The notes under the pieces are model-generated. The model was not told the origin of the DNA. It saw only the letters and a list, made by a program, of their open reading frames with translations, and ran no database searches. Below are positions 18,099 through 26,433 of a stretch of DNA of 64,000 nucleotides, piece after piece. Source of the stretch: an uncultured Gammaproteobacteria bacterium (GTDB lineage: Bacteria; Pseudomonadota; Gammaproteobacteria; Pseudomonadales; Ketobacteraceae); contig CAJXZM010000002.1 in the NCBI GenBank assembly GCA_913063125.1, positions 59,263-123,262 on the forward strand, in the 5' to 3' direction. Made by a program: the position numbers and the translations under genes. How positions within the stretch are numbered: the first letter of the stretch is position 1; each line of letters starts with the position of its first letter.

Positions 18099-19511
18099 TC
18101 AACGAACGCCCTTTCCTAACAATACAACTTCAACGGTTTGAACAACAATTAGCAAATCAAGCATAAAGCTATGGTTCTTTGTATAATATAGGTCGTATTT
18201 TAACTTATTCGCGGCATCGTCAACCGACGCGCCATAGGGGTATTTTAGCTGTGCCCAACCCATCAGGCCCGGTTTAACACGGTGCCGTTCATTATAAAAA
18301 GGGATACTTTGACACACCCCTTCAACAAATTCTGGCCTTTCTGGTCTTGGGCCGACAAAGCTCATATCTCCCTTTACTACATTGTATATTTGGGGCAGCT
18401 CATCTAATCGAGTGTTTCTAATAAAATTACCAACACGAGTAACTCTATCGTCATTCTCTTTTGCCCACACCGCTCCGTTCTTTTCTGCATCTTTTCTCAT
18501 GCTACGGAACTTATATAAAGTAAACGCTTTACCGTTGATTCCGACACGCGTCTGTTTAAATAACACAGGTGCGCCGTCTTCAAGATAAACCAAGAAAGCC
18601 GTTAACACCATAAATGGCGAAGCAATACATAAAAGAATTGAACAAACCGTCAAATCAAAAACCCGTTTTAATACATCCCTAAGCTGACTAAAAGAAAAAC
18701 CTTGAGAGAAAACCAACCAACTTGGGTTTAGAAGAGATAGCTCAATCTTGCCTGTCTCTCGTTCAAAGAACGCAATAGATTCCGTAACCGTCACTCCGGC
18801 CAATTTAGCATCAAGAAGCCGGTCAACGGGAAACTTCCCGCCTTCTGCTTTTCGCCGCTCATCCAATGCAACGATAACTTCATCAACATTGTTTTCTATT
18901 GCACACTCCGCCAGGTTACTGCACTTACCGATGATCTGCGTAGAATCCACTTGATCAGGGTCGTCGCTTGCATTGATACACCCAACCACATGGAAACTCT
19001 TGTTTTCATGTTCAGACGCAATAATATCAAGCAGTTTAACCGCGGCACTTCCCGTACCCAATATCAGAACGCGTCGCTTTAGTGCGTTTACATCGACCAA
19101 CCAAAAAAACATTACTCTGACGGGAAAAACAAGAACATAGCCAATCAAAATACTGACAGACAGCACACCCCTTCCAAGAAATAATGCAGGAAACACATAA
19201 TACAAAATGGTAAGAAAGCTAGCGCCAAGCAAACAATAACTAACCACCGTTCGTATTAATACCCCGATATGCCCTTCGTTCAATTTGGCAGGGTACACGC
19301 CAATTGCCAATGTACACGCCATTAATGAGAAACTAAACACGATCGATTGTGCAAATAATGGCTCAGAAACACTAAGGGAAAACTCATTGAGGCCTGGAAA
19401 CCGAACAACAGCAGCAATGTGTACAGAAACAACCAACACAACAAACTCAACTACCCCTAAAATCAGATAAGGTGTGTGTATGTAGTGGTTAAATAAGCGA
19501 ATATAACTCAC
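18099..19511 (-). CDS. Initiating polyprenyl glycosylphosphotransferase (sugar transferase), exosortase locus
   Basis: The 470-residue protein has four to five N-terminal membrane segments and a Rossmann-like middle (RVLILGTGSAAVKLLDII). The C-terminal bacterial sugar transferase domain runs from about residue 275: KRVFDLTVCSILLC, LFKQTRVGINGKAFTLYKFR, RLDELPQIYNVVKGDMSFVG and PERPEF. It transfers a sugar-1-phosphate to undecaprenyl phosphate, the first step of polymer assembly at the inner membrane. The GTG start has AAGGAA 6 bases upstream. First gene of the long operon, with the nearest promoter-like sequence about 85 bases upstream at 19596-19604. Confidence 0.93.
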   Translation of the reverse strand: MSYIRLFNHYIHTPYLILGVVEFVVLVVSVHIAAVVRFPGLNEFSLSVSEPLFAQSIVFSFSLMACTLAIGVYPAKLNEGHIGVLIRTVVSYCLLGASFLTILYYVFPALFLGRGVLSVSILIGYVLVFPVRVMFFWLVDVNALKRRVLILGTGSAAVKLLDIIASEHENKSFHVVGCINASDDPDQVDSTQIIGKCSNLAECAIENNVDEVIVALDERRKAEGGKFPVDRLLDAKLAGVTVTESIAFFERETGKIELSLLNPSWLVFSQGFSFSQLRDVLKRVFDLTVCSILLCIASPFMVLTAFLVYLEDGAPVLFKQTRVGINGKAFTLYKFRSMRKDAEKNGAVWAKENDDRVTRVGNFIRNTRLDELPQIYNVVKGDMSFVGPRPERPEFVEGVCQSIPFYNERHRVKPGLMGWAQLKYPYGASVDDAANKLKYDLYYTKNHSFMLDLLIVVQTVEVVLLGKGVR

Positions 19512-19595
19512 TTAGCGTTCCTTGTGGTTGAGAGTTCATCTAACTTGGTACAGTGATTTAAGCCCTTGCTATGGCCTATTACCTTAAGGGGGCAT

Positions 19596-19604
19596 ATTCT
19601 AGCA
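19596..19604 (-). promoter_or_regulatory. Extended -10 candidate for the exosortase operon
   Basis: On the minus strand these bases read TGCTAGAAT, an extended -10 (TGn plus TAGAAT, one mismatch to TATAAT). There is no good -35 at 17 bases. Transcription would begin near 19589, leaving a leader of about 78 bases before the GTG at 19511. Found by eye only. Confidence 0.3.
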
Positions 19605-19713
19605 CAGTTATTAGTGATGTCTGTTACAGATAAGACAGGAGTTGTTTACATTTCTTCTGTTCATGGTCGTTGATGTAACATCCTGTTAATATGAGTAAAG
19701 TTACGGTTTACAC

Positions 19714-19719
19714 TATAAT
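19714..19719 (+). promoter_or_regulatory. -10 element candidate for the MscS-family gene
   Basis: A perfect TATAAT about 100 bases before the ATG at 19821. The hexamer 17 bases upstream (ATGAGT) is a poor -35, so this is a weak call. Confidence 0.25.
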
Positions 19720-19820
19720 GATAGCAGGTATTTATATTTACCTGACGTCGCTTTTTAACCCGGCTCTGCGCTGTCGACTTATCACTAGTGCATTCACATA
19801 ATTCGGAACAATACCGCCAC

Positions 19821-20888
19821 ATGAACACACTCCAAACATGGCTAAGCCACCTCCCCTTTGACTCCTTCGATTACTTTATTATCAGTATTAATGCTGGTGT
19901 ATTTATCCTTTCAAAATATGTGGCCAATATTTTCATTGCGGGTCGAGTCCACCAGCCAGCCGGGCAGCGTTTGTGGTTGCTTAGAGCGCTTAACCTCTTT
20001 TTATTCGTACTTTATGTGTGTGCCGTGTTATTTGAGCTCAAAGTTGTCCCGAAAATAAGCCAAACCGGTCTACTTCTATTATTTGCTTATGTTGCGAATC
20101 AACTCATCAATTTCTGGGCCATCAAGAAATACGGTAGGATTAAACAGATCGAGGAGAAAGAGGTTCATTCTGATACATACACATCAGAAACGGTAAGCCT
20201 TATAGGCAGCTTTATTCTTGTAATGGTCGTCATTCTTACTACGTTAAATATCTGGGGACTTGAGAGCTGGCTGCAGACCACAAGTGTGCTCGGTGGCATT
20301 CTTGTTATGGTGTTTTTTACTAAGGAATACTGGATTGGTGACATGATTTCGGGATTGATCATTCTTTATAATGATCAGCTTCAACCCGGCACGGTTATAC
20401 GCATCAAGGAAAAAGAGTTGCTGGGTGTTGTACTACAAGTCAATTTGACACAAACCGTGATTCGCGACCTTATTCAGCGTCATGAAATCATTATTCCTAA
20501 TGTGGCAGTTCGCAATACCACCGTTGAGCTTCTTAGCAACAGCCCCAAATCTGGATTATCTGATTACGTTGACTTTAAAATAGGCTATGGATTGGAGGTA
20601 GAAAAAGTGGAGGCCTTTCTTACGAAAATCTGGGAAGATTCCTGTGAAATAGAGAAAGCAATCAACTGCGAGGCAAATCCACGCATAACCATTGTTGAAA
20701 ATGGCGACCATGCGGTAACGTGGCGACTATATTTTAATATCAGTAATATATTCAAGCTGCTTGAAGCGAGAAACACGATAAATCGCGTCGCGTATATCTG
20801 CAGCTCTGAGCAGGGCATTGGGCTGAATACGCCACTAACCCATGAGTTGCTTAAAACGCCAACACCTACAAAATTAAGCAGGCGTTAG
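19821..20888 (+). CDS. MscS-family mechanosensitive channel-like protein
   Basis: From the ATG at 19821 the protein has 355 residues; a GTG at 19788 would add 11, and neither has a clear ribosome site. Several hydrophobic segments fill the first 180 residues. The pore-lining and beta-domain signature follows: VLGGILVMVFFTKEYWIGDM, then GLIILYNDQLQPGTVIRI and IIPNVAVRNTTVELLSN. MscS channels sense membrane tension and release osmolytes under hypo-osmotic shock. Here the usual Gly/Ala-rich TM3 is partly bulky, so gating properties may differ. Its stop overlaps the convergent rhomboid gene by 4 bases. Confidence 0.87.
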   Translation: MNTLQTWLSHLPFDSFDYFIISINAGVFILSKYVANIFIAGRVHQPAGQRLWLLRALNLFLFVLYVCAVLFELKVVPKISQTGLLLLFAYVANQLINFWAIKKYGRIKQIEEKEVHSDTYTSETVSLIGSFILVMVVILTTLNIWGLESWLQTTSVLGGILVMVFFTKEYWIGDMISGLIILYNDQLQPGTVIRIKEKELLGVVLQVNLTQTVIRDLIQRHEIIIPNVAVRNTTVELLSNSPKSGLSDYVDFKIGYGLEVEKVEAFLTKIWEDSCEIEKAINCEANPRITIVENGDHAVTWRLYFNISNIFKLLEARNTINRVAYICSSEQGIGLNTPLTHELLKTPTPTKLSRR

Positions 20889-21457
20889 GATTTTGATTTA
20901 TGGCTGTTTCGAGATAAATAGGCAAACAGGACACCGGCAAGAAAACCAAAAAGATGACCTTCCCAGGATATGCCTTCCTTTCCCGGGAGCACCCCCCAGA
21001 TTAACCCCCCATATAACATAAATACTACACATGAGATAAAAAACGAGCCAAATTTTCTGGAGAATACCCCTATAAACACTAGATAGCCAAAATAGCCAAA
21101 AATAAGGCCACTAGCGCCAATATGTACGGAGTTTTGCCCTCCAAACCACCAAACACCAAGACCACCAACCACTGACACAAAAAAGGTAACCGATAAAAAC
21201 GTGCCCATGCTGCGCGCAAGCACCAAAAAACCCAGCACAAGGAACGGTATAGAGTTCAACATCAGGTGTTGGACACTACCATGCAGGAAGGGAGAGAAGA
21301 TCAGTCCTCTCAGCCCAACAACGTTACGTGGAACGATACCGTACTGGTTTAACTGATACCCTGATGCAATATTAATGAATTCCACAAACCAAAGAAGTGC
21401 CAAGCAACTCAATAGCACTTTTACATTGAATGAAGTATTAAGCGCAAACTTTCTCAC
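20885..21457 (-). CDS. Rhomboid family intramembrane serine protease
   Basis: The 190-residue protein has six hydrophobic segments. The rhomboid residues are visible: HxxxN in QHLMLNS (His64, Asn68), catalytic Ser116 in IGASGLIFG and catalytic His168 in EGHLFGFLAG. It cleaves membrane-spanning substrates within the inner membrane. The GTG start overlaps the stop of the small upstream gene by four bases (GTGA), so it is the last member of the PspA-type operon, which suggests a role in membrane-protein quality control. No extra cytoplasmic domain is present. Confidence 0.92.
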   Translation of the reverse strand: MRKFALNTSFNVKVLLSCLALLWFVEFINIASGYQLNQYGIVPRNVVGLRGLIFSPFLHGSVQHLMLNSIPFLVLGFLVLARSMGTFLSVTFFVSVVGGLGVWWFGGQNSVHIGASGLIFGYFGYLVFIGVFSRKFGSFFISCVVFMLYGGLIWGVLPGKEGISWEGHLFGFLAGVLFAYLSRNSHKSKS

Positions 21458-21798
21458 TTAGCAGGAGCCTCCTGATGGGACTCTACATAATCAATCAGGT
21501 TTTCAGCGGCTTTCTGCTTTATAGCCACTCTGTTTTCAGAGTCAATATCGTACATTTCACCCAACACGTCAAAGTCATCCATGGTAAGTGATATGGATAA
21601 GCGTGGGCGCTTGGGACGGCTGGTAACACTGAGCCCAAGAATTTGACGAACCCTGTCTGAGGGGCTCAACATACAATCCAACGCTTCCTTTCGGATAACC
21701 GTTTGTACGTCAAACCCAACATCAAATGCAACCTGCACGGCCTTTACCGCTTTTTGTTCGTCTTTCCATTTTTCAGGGATTTTTGAAGAATTTGACAT
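21454..21798 (-). CDS. Small conserved-looking protein of unknown function in the PspA-type cluster
   Basis: The 114-residue soluble protein is rich in Lys, Asp and Val, with no signal peptide or membrane segment. A predicted helical part (DEQKAVKAVQVAFDVGFD) is followed by PSDRVRQILGLSVTSRPKRP and a C-terminal helix. I do not recognise the family with certainty. The RxRQILGL...RPKRPR stretch is reminiscent of short gammaproteobacterial proteins found beside DUF2491 and rhomboid genes. It overlaps the rhomboid start (GTGA) and lies 50 bases after the DUF2491 gene, so it belongs to that operon and may be an adaptor. Confidence 0.75.
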   Translation of the reverse strand: MSNSSKIPEKWKDEQKAVKAVQVAFDVGFDVQTVIRKEALDCMLSPSDRVRQILGLSVTSRPKRPRLSISLTMDDFDVLGEMYDIDSENRVAIKQKAAENLIDYVESHQEAPAK

Positions 21799-21848
21799 GG
21801 TTTGGGTGACCTATAGATGAAGCCGTAAGCATACGTAAGGAGATTAGG

Positions 21849-22478
21849 TTATGATGTCTTCTGTCCCCAGTAGTCCTTAATAACGCTTAAAGGTTGATTG
21901 ATAGAGGCAAACACATCGGTTTCTCCGCCCTCCCATACCTCAATGCCAATACCAAAACGCTCGCAATCACTACGAAGAGCGAAATAGTCGAACGCTTCGC
22001 CCTGCCCAGATACACTACCGGTCTTATGGTAAAACCCTTGTTCCGCAAATTCCGTTCGGCTATATCGCTTACCTAACCATTCACTGTATTTCTCTATGGG
22101 ATTTATTTCTGTCAATATTGAAGAATGTTCATCATCAAACACCGTTGAAAATTCATCCATATTAAAAATAGACTCTACATCGGACGGGATTAGTTTCATT
22201 GAAAAACTCAAATTTTCTTCACCGTCGTCCTGCTGATAGGCTAAAAATACTACGGTGCTATCTTCGTTTTTCAAAACCCATTCAATTTCATTTGAGTCTT
22301 CATATTCGTACAGCGTTTTCTGAACAACCTCTAACGTACGCCCACGCAATAAACCCGGAAGCGAAAAGTCATTATCCAGCTCAACCATGTCACCTGACTG
22401 TAAATTGGAGACGTGATTAAGCCCTTCTACCGATGCCTCATCTTTTTTGCGCAAAAAACTTTTAAAAAGAGACTTCAT
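21849..22478 (-). CDS. DUF2491 (YjfK-like) protein
   Basis: From the ATG at 22478 (MKSLFKSFLRKKDE) the protein has 209 residues; a TTG at 22499 would add seven. It is soluble, acidic and mostly beta-strand in look, with DNDFSLPGLLRGRTLEVVQ, WVLKNEDSTVVFLAYQQDDG and RYSRTEFAEQGFYHKTGSVS. Length and order match E. coli YjfK, which follows the PspA-like YjfJ and DUF2170 protein YjfI. Molecular function of DUF2491 is not established. The position directly downstream of PspA supports a membrane-stress partner. Confidence 0.82.
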   Translation of the reverse strand: MKSLFKSFLRKKDEASVEGLNHVSNLQSGDMVELDNDFSLPGLLRGRTLEVVQKTLYEYEDSNEIEWVLKNEDSTVVFLAYQQDDGEENLSFSMKLIPSDVESIFNMDEFSTVFDDEHSSILTEINPIEKYSEWLGKRYSRTEFAEQGFYHKTGSVSGQGEAFDYFALRSDCERFGIGIEVWEGGETDVFASINQPLSVIKDYWGQKTS

Positions 22479-22550
22479 TTGTAATGTTTGCTCCTGCAAA
22501 AAAGGGAAGATATCACGCTAAATGACATCTTCCCTAGTATGGTAGTGTAA

Positions 22551-23234
22551 CTACTTTTTCTTTAATCGCTCCAAAATACTTGCAGCAGTATCTTTTGTTT
22601 CACCGATACCCGCAGCTTGCATTTTATCTTCCAACGATTTATCAACCGTTTCATCCTGAAGCTGCTCAGCAGCCTTTAGCCGATCATCAAAATCCTGTTG
22701 CTTTTTCTTGATTCTTTCAAGCGATTCTTTTGCACCCACTAACCGCGAATTACTACCTGCAAAATTATCAGTAATGGCAGCCGTTGCCTTTTGCACACTT
22801 TCAGTCGTTTTCACCATCGACAGTTGTCTTTCATAGTCTTTTATTTGCCGCTCGGTTTTTCTGACAAGCTCTTTAAGGCGTTCAACATGCCCTGAATAGG
22901 TGGTTAATGCACTCTCCTGCTGAGCTAAGTCTGCATCTAATGTTGCAATTTTTTCAGCAATCTCTAAAGCTAATGACTCATCCCCCTTATCTAGTGCTTG
23001 AGTCGCATAATCTTCGTGTTCACTGACCGACGCTTTTAGACGATTAACTTCTCTTGTTGATTGCATTTGTTTTGCCATTACATCCGTTAAATCATGCTTG
23101 GCTTTTTGCAAATGCGTTTTACTATCGTGAATTTCTTGCTCAAATATTCGAGTCCCATTCGCATCTACAATTGACTCACCAACTTCACGTGCGCCGCCTC
23201 GAAAAGCAGTCAAAATCTTATTTAGAATACTCAT
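22551..23234 (-). CDS. PspA/IM30 family membrane-stress protein (YjfJ-like)
   Basis: The 227-residue, almost wholly alpha-helical protein begins MSILNKILTAFRGGAREVGE, the amphipathic membrane-binding helix of PspA/IM30. Long coiled coils follow (KTHLQKAKHDLTDVMAKQMQ, ERLKELVRKTERQIKDYERQ). The family polymerises into ESCRT-III-like rods on damaged inner membrane and limits proton leak. It lies 24 bases downstream of the DUF2170 gene and upstream of the DUF2491 gene, the same order as yjfI-yjfJ-yjfK. No PspF or PspBC homologue is nearby, so regulation must differ from the classical psp operon; see the palindromes at 23716 and 23752. Confidence 0.9.
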   Translation of the reverse strand: MSILNKILTAFRGGAREVGESIVDANGTRIFEQEIHDSKTHLQKAKHDLTDVMAKQMQSTREVNRLKASVSEHEDYATQALDKGDESLALEIAEKIATLDADLAQQESALTTYSGHVERLKELVRKTERQIKDYERQLSMVKTTESVQKATAAITDNFAGSNSRLVGAKESLERIKKKQQDFDDRLKAAEQLQDETVDKSLEDKMQAAGIGETKDTAASILERLKKK

Positions 23235-23258
23235 TTTCTTACCTCTTTATGATTTGGC

Positions 23259-23666
23259 TTACTTTAGATAATCTGTCAGTGCTGAAATGGCTTCTACAGA
23301 GTTCTCTGCCAATGTGATAACTTCATGTACCACATCTTCAAAATTGGACTTTGCCATTAATGCTCCAAAAATCACGTATTTATCGCCGATTTTTGAAAAA
23401 GAGGACAATGGCATTGGTATGTTAATTTCTAACATTAGCTCCATCATCTCTCCGCGTTTTTCTTGCACAATTTCATCTTCTGACAATAAATACGAAATAC
23501 AGAGGATTTGTGTTTCTGTTATCGATATATAAACTGGAATCTCTTCATAATCGCTAACAACAACCTGCAATACATCCGTATCCCCGGGAATCAGCTGGCA
23601 ATCAAAACTAAAACCTTGGTAGCTATTAAGCTCTGAGAAGCGAATAGCTATATCTTGCGTATTCAT
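23259..23666 (-). CDS. DUF2170 family protein (YjfI-like)
   Basis: About 135 residues from the ATG at 23666, with AGGGAGAA upstream as ribosome site; a TTG immediately before it is in the same frame. Motifs: FDCQLIPGDTDVLQVVVSDY, VYISITETQILCISYLLSED, INIPMPLSSFSKIGDKYVIF and a helical end. The middle is typical of DUF2170. It is soluble and probably folds like small alpha/beta adaptor proteins. First gene after the double palindrome, directly before pspA. Its molecular role is unknown. Confidence 0.83.
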   Translation of the reverse strand: MNTQDIAIRFSELNSYQGFSFDCQLIPGDTDVLQVVVSDYEEIPVYISITETQILCISYLLSEDEIVQEKRGEMMELMLEINIPMPLSSFSKIGDKYVIFGALMAKSNFEDVVHEVITLAENSVEAISALTDYLK

Positions 23667-23715
23667 CAAACGTATTCTCCCTAACGTTAGATTAACGTCA
23701 TATTATTGGTTGGTC

Positions 23716-23764
23716 GACATATTATGTCTTGAGAAGAACTTTAACTCTCAGGACATAATATGTC
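23716..23764. promoter_or_regulatory. Paired 13-bp palindromes forming a large inverted repeat (candidate operator)
   Basis: GACATATTATGTC at 23716-23728 and its reverse complement GACATAATATGTC at 23752-23764 flank a 23-base spacer. Pairing continues inward for several more bases (TTGAG with CTCA, one wobble). Each half is itself a near-perfect palindrome. It lies about 50 bases before the DUF2170 start and is not followed by a T-run on either strand, so an operator is more likely than a terminator. The same 13-mer recurs at 27486. Confidence 0.55.
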
Positions 23765-23776
23765 AAATAGTAAATC

Positions 23777-25504
23777 CTAATTTGTAGGCTCATTTAGTAA
23801 CCCTTCCCTACCTACCCATGAGTCTTGGTGGTACTGGTAGATCTGATGAGACCCTAACTCATTGATATTTATCGATATTTCTTCTACAAAGAAATCTTTA
23901 GAGAACTGAAAAGAGCTCACTAACAACCCTTTGGTCAACCACTGTGAAAACCCTTCCCACTGATGAGAGGTTCTCTCAAGACGTACGGACATTGGAATAT
24001 CAACCTTCATGGCGAGAGACCAGCCCCACTCTCCAAAGCTCGGTACGTTTGCATGATACTGCTCTACCCTTTCAAACCCAGCGGCTTTAAGGGTTTTACC
24101 AATACTTACAAACGTTTCCTTTGAGTGATATGGGGATGTTGACTGACTGACCAAAACCCCATCAGCACTTAGCAAGTGGGATAACTGACTATAGAAATAA
24201 GTAGAGTATAACTTGTTCAAATCCGGGTGAGAAGGATCTGGTAGGTCCACAATAATCGTATCAAAATAACGACCACTCGCCACCAGGCGCTCGACTTCAA
24301 TAAAAGCGTCACCTATTACAACACTGACCCTGTCGTCAGTAAATGCATCATGATTTAACTCAGCAAGTACTTCGCCGATATGGTGTGTTTTATTCTTAGA
24401 CTTACCTCTTGTAAACAAATCAATCAACTCTTCGTCCAAATCAATTAATGTCACATGTTTGGGTGAGAACTCAAGGACCCTTCTCAACGCTAATCCATCA
24501 CCCCCTCCAATAATTAAAATGTTGTCGGTTCTCGCACTACCTGCGAGAGCAGGGACTACCAGCATTTCATGATAGATAACCTCATCATTACTCGAAAATT
24601 GTAATCGACCATTGATATAGAAATTATAAACGGGACTTGATAGCCCTTTAAGTTGACGCTCTGTTACGGTAAGCTGCTGATAGCGAGTACTTTGTGTGTA
24701 TACAACCTGATCTTGATACAAAAGCTGCCCCATCTTCTCAACCCAGGGTGCACCTAGCGCAAACATTAATAACAACAATAAGACAACAACTCCATGTGCA
24801 AATAGTAGTAAAACAGGCCGAGTAAATTCCCGCCAAAAAGTACCCAGAAAAAGCGCCCCTGCAAATACGTTAACTCCTGCAGTTATCAACGCAACGTCAG
24901 CGATATTAAGGGGCAGCATAACAACAACCCAAATCGCTGCGCCAATCCCAGCACCAACATAATCAGCGCCGTATAACGTTCCCACATTATTTTCGAGATT
25001 CTTCTTATAAATTCGCTGTCTAACGCTAGCGATAAGCGGAATCTCCATACCAATCAGAAACCCAAGAATACAACCAATAACAAACGGTAAATTTCTACTA
25101 AGATCGTGCAACCTCTCAATCACCCCTCCACTTGGAAGCACGTCGGCGGGGAGAGAGAACGTAACAGAGAGCCACTGCGGGAATACACTAATTATTGCAA
25201 TAGCCGTTGATATCAGCAAGATTGCAGAAGCTCCTACTGCAGCAATTGCAATTTCCAACCAGACAAAGCCATTAAATGGATGTTTAACATAACGGGCAAA
25301 AAAAGCACCAGCCCCCATAGATACAATCATTAGACCAATCATTGTATATATAGCTGTTTCCAGGCTTCCTAACACCCTCCCAGCATAATGTGCCAGAATA
25401 TATTGGTAGATAAGACCACAGCCTGCTAAAACACCCATAATAATAATGAGCAAAAAATCTTTGGATTTTGTCCAGCGTGCCTCAGTACTCAGAGAGAGTT
25501 CCAT
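23777..25504 (-). CDS. Membrane-fused spermidine synthase-like aminopropyltransferase
   Basis: The 575-residue protein has about seven membrane segments in residues 20-240. The spermidine-synthase fold follows: NDEVIYHEMLVVPAL, the S-adenosyl site ILIIGGGDGLALRRVL at about residue 328, and the acidic catalytic segment IIVDLPDPSHPDLNKLYS. By family it transfers an aminopropyl group from decarboxylated S-adenosylmethionine to an amine. Whether this one makes a free polyamine or modifies something at the membrane is open. It sits between the DUF350 gene and the DUF2170-PspA genes. In related clusters a spermidine synthase, DUF350, PspA and an ATP-grasp amidoligase occur together; no ATP-grasp gene is in this window. 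Confidence 0.9.
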   Translation of the reverse strand: MELSLSTEARWTKSKDFLLIIIMGVLAGCGLIYQYILAHYAGRVLGSLETAIYTMIGLMIVSMGAGAFFARYVKHPFNGFVWLEIAIAAVGASAILLISTAIAIISVFPQWLSVTFSLPADVLPSGGVIERLHDLSRNLPFVIGCILGFLIGMEIPLIASVRQRIYKKNLENNVGTLYGADYVGAGIGAAIWVVVMLPLNIADVALITAGVNVFAGALFLGTFWREFTRPVLLLFAHGVVVLLLLLMFALGAPWVEKMGQLLYQDQVVYTQSTRYQQLTVTERQLKGLSSPVYNFYINGRLQFSSNDEVIYHEMLVVPALAGSARTDNILIIGGGDGLALRRVLEFSPKHVTLIDLDEELIDLFTRGKSKNKTHHIGEVLAELNHDAFTDDRVSVVIGDAFIEVERLVASGRYFDTIIVDLPDPSHPDLNKLYSTYFYSQLSHLLSADGVLVSQSTSPYHSKETFVSIGKTLKAAGFERVEQYHANVPSFGEWGWSLAMKVDIPMSVRLERTSHQWEGFSQWLTKGLLVSSFQFSKDFFVEEISININELGSHQIYQYHQDSWVGREGLLNEPTN

Positions 25505-25534
25505 AACTAAAATATCTCCTTCTAAGCATACAAG

Positions 25535-26431
25535 CTACGCTAGTAAGGCAATCAACAACAAGCCGATTGATAGATATATAACCGCTTCAATGGTTGCTAC
25601 ACCGACATTCCGCTGAGTATCCACCTCTGCCACAACATCAATACCTTTCAGAATAAACTTCCGAGCAATAAAGCTAAAGAGGGTCGCTATAACCACTAAG
25701 TCAATCGCAGTTACCGCCCAGATTAATAACGAATAAAATAGATCTTGTTCATTGTATATCACTAATCCTGAGGCAGCCGTCACAGCCAGAGAAGCGCCGA
25801 TAACATGGCCCATATAACGCAATGCCAAAGCACTATTGCCATCTGCGATTTCTTTTTGCCAATCTCGACCTTTGTTCCTTCTTGAAAAAATAATCACACG
25901 ACTATAGCTAACAAGGGAGAGCAAAAGCTGGGTAACCACAAAAGCCATCACTAACGCAATCAAACCGAGGACTAAATCACCTTCAATCCAGCCTAGCACT
26001 GCTCTTAAGATAATTCCGGTAGCAACAACATTTGCTACGTCGACCAAAGCCACAGACAGGTTAGCATTTTTTATTTCTTTCTGGATTTCAACACCACGAA
26101 GAACCCACCGATCTAAAACAATCCTACCTATTTTGATTAACAGCACGCCAAGCACACCGTACCCAATCAATAGCATTGCCTCGTTTACCAAACTGGTCCC
26201 TTCATCTCCGCTTAACACACCGGTGAGCATTAAGGTCAACGCAAAAATTGCGCCCGCAAGGGATACACCAAATGCAAAATTATCCCTTTCAGACAGCTCT
26301 TCTGTTGTACTTAGGTTAGCGACTAGCCCCGTCAATTTTCGTAAACCTACCACTAACATCACGGAAATAACAAAATCTAGCACTGTTATTTGCCATGCCC
26401 ATATTTCGACAAAATCCATTGAAAAATCCAT
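25535..26431 (-). CDS. Tandem DUF350 membrane protein (YjfL-like)
   Basis: The 298-residue protein has eight hydrophobic segments in two sets of four. Each set carries the DUF350-like second-helix motif: DNFAFGVSLAGAIFALTL near residue 50 and NSALALRYMGHVIGASLAV near 200. A charged linker separates the two halves (WVLRGVEIQKEIKNANL). E. coli YjfL has a single copy in the same cluster. The function of DUF350 is unknown; it is an inner-membrane protein associated with PspA-type stress operons. The gene begins just 2 bases after the lipoprotein stop and precedes the aminopropyltransferase by 30 bases. Confidence 0.85.
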   Translation of the reverse strand: MDFSMDFVEIWAWQITVLDFVISVMLVVGLRKLTGLVANLSTTEELSERDNFAFGVSLAGAIFALTLMLTGVLSGDEGTSLVNEAMLLIGYGVLGVLLIKIGRIVLDRWVLRGVEIQKEIKNANLSVALVDVANVVATGIILRAVLGWIEGDLVLGLIALVMAFVVTQLLLSLVSYSRVIIFSRRNKGRDWQKEIADGNSALALRYMGHVIGASLAVTAASGLVIYNEQDLFYSLLIWAVTAIDLVVIATLFSFIARKFILKGIDVVAEVDTQRNVGVATIEAVIYLSIGLLLIALLA

Positions 26432-26433
26432 GA

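Larger units (their letters stand above)
19512..19820. other. Divergent intergenic region between the exosortase operon and mscS-like gene
   Basis: About 309 bases separate two divergent genes. It holds one minus-strand extended -10 candidate (19596-19604) and one plus-strand TATAAT (19714-19719). I looked for sigma-54 type -24/-12 pairs, which drive some exosortase loci through PrsK/PrsR, and found none. No strong terminator, riboswitch or inverted repeat was seen. Confidence 0.6.

Noticed and set aside
19512..19820. Sigma-54 promoter for the exosortase operon
   Set aside because: No GG-N10-GC type -24/-12 pair found on the minus strand.
23716..23764. Large dyad read as a simple rho-independent terminator of the aminopropyltransferase gene
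   Set aside because: No T-run follows on either strand and the same half-site recurs at another promoter position.
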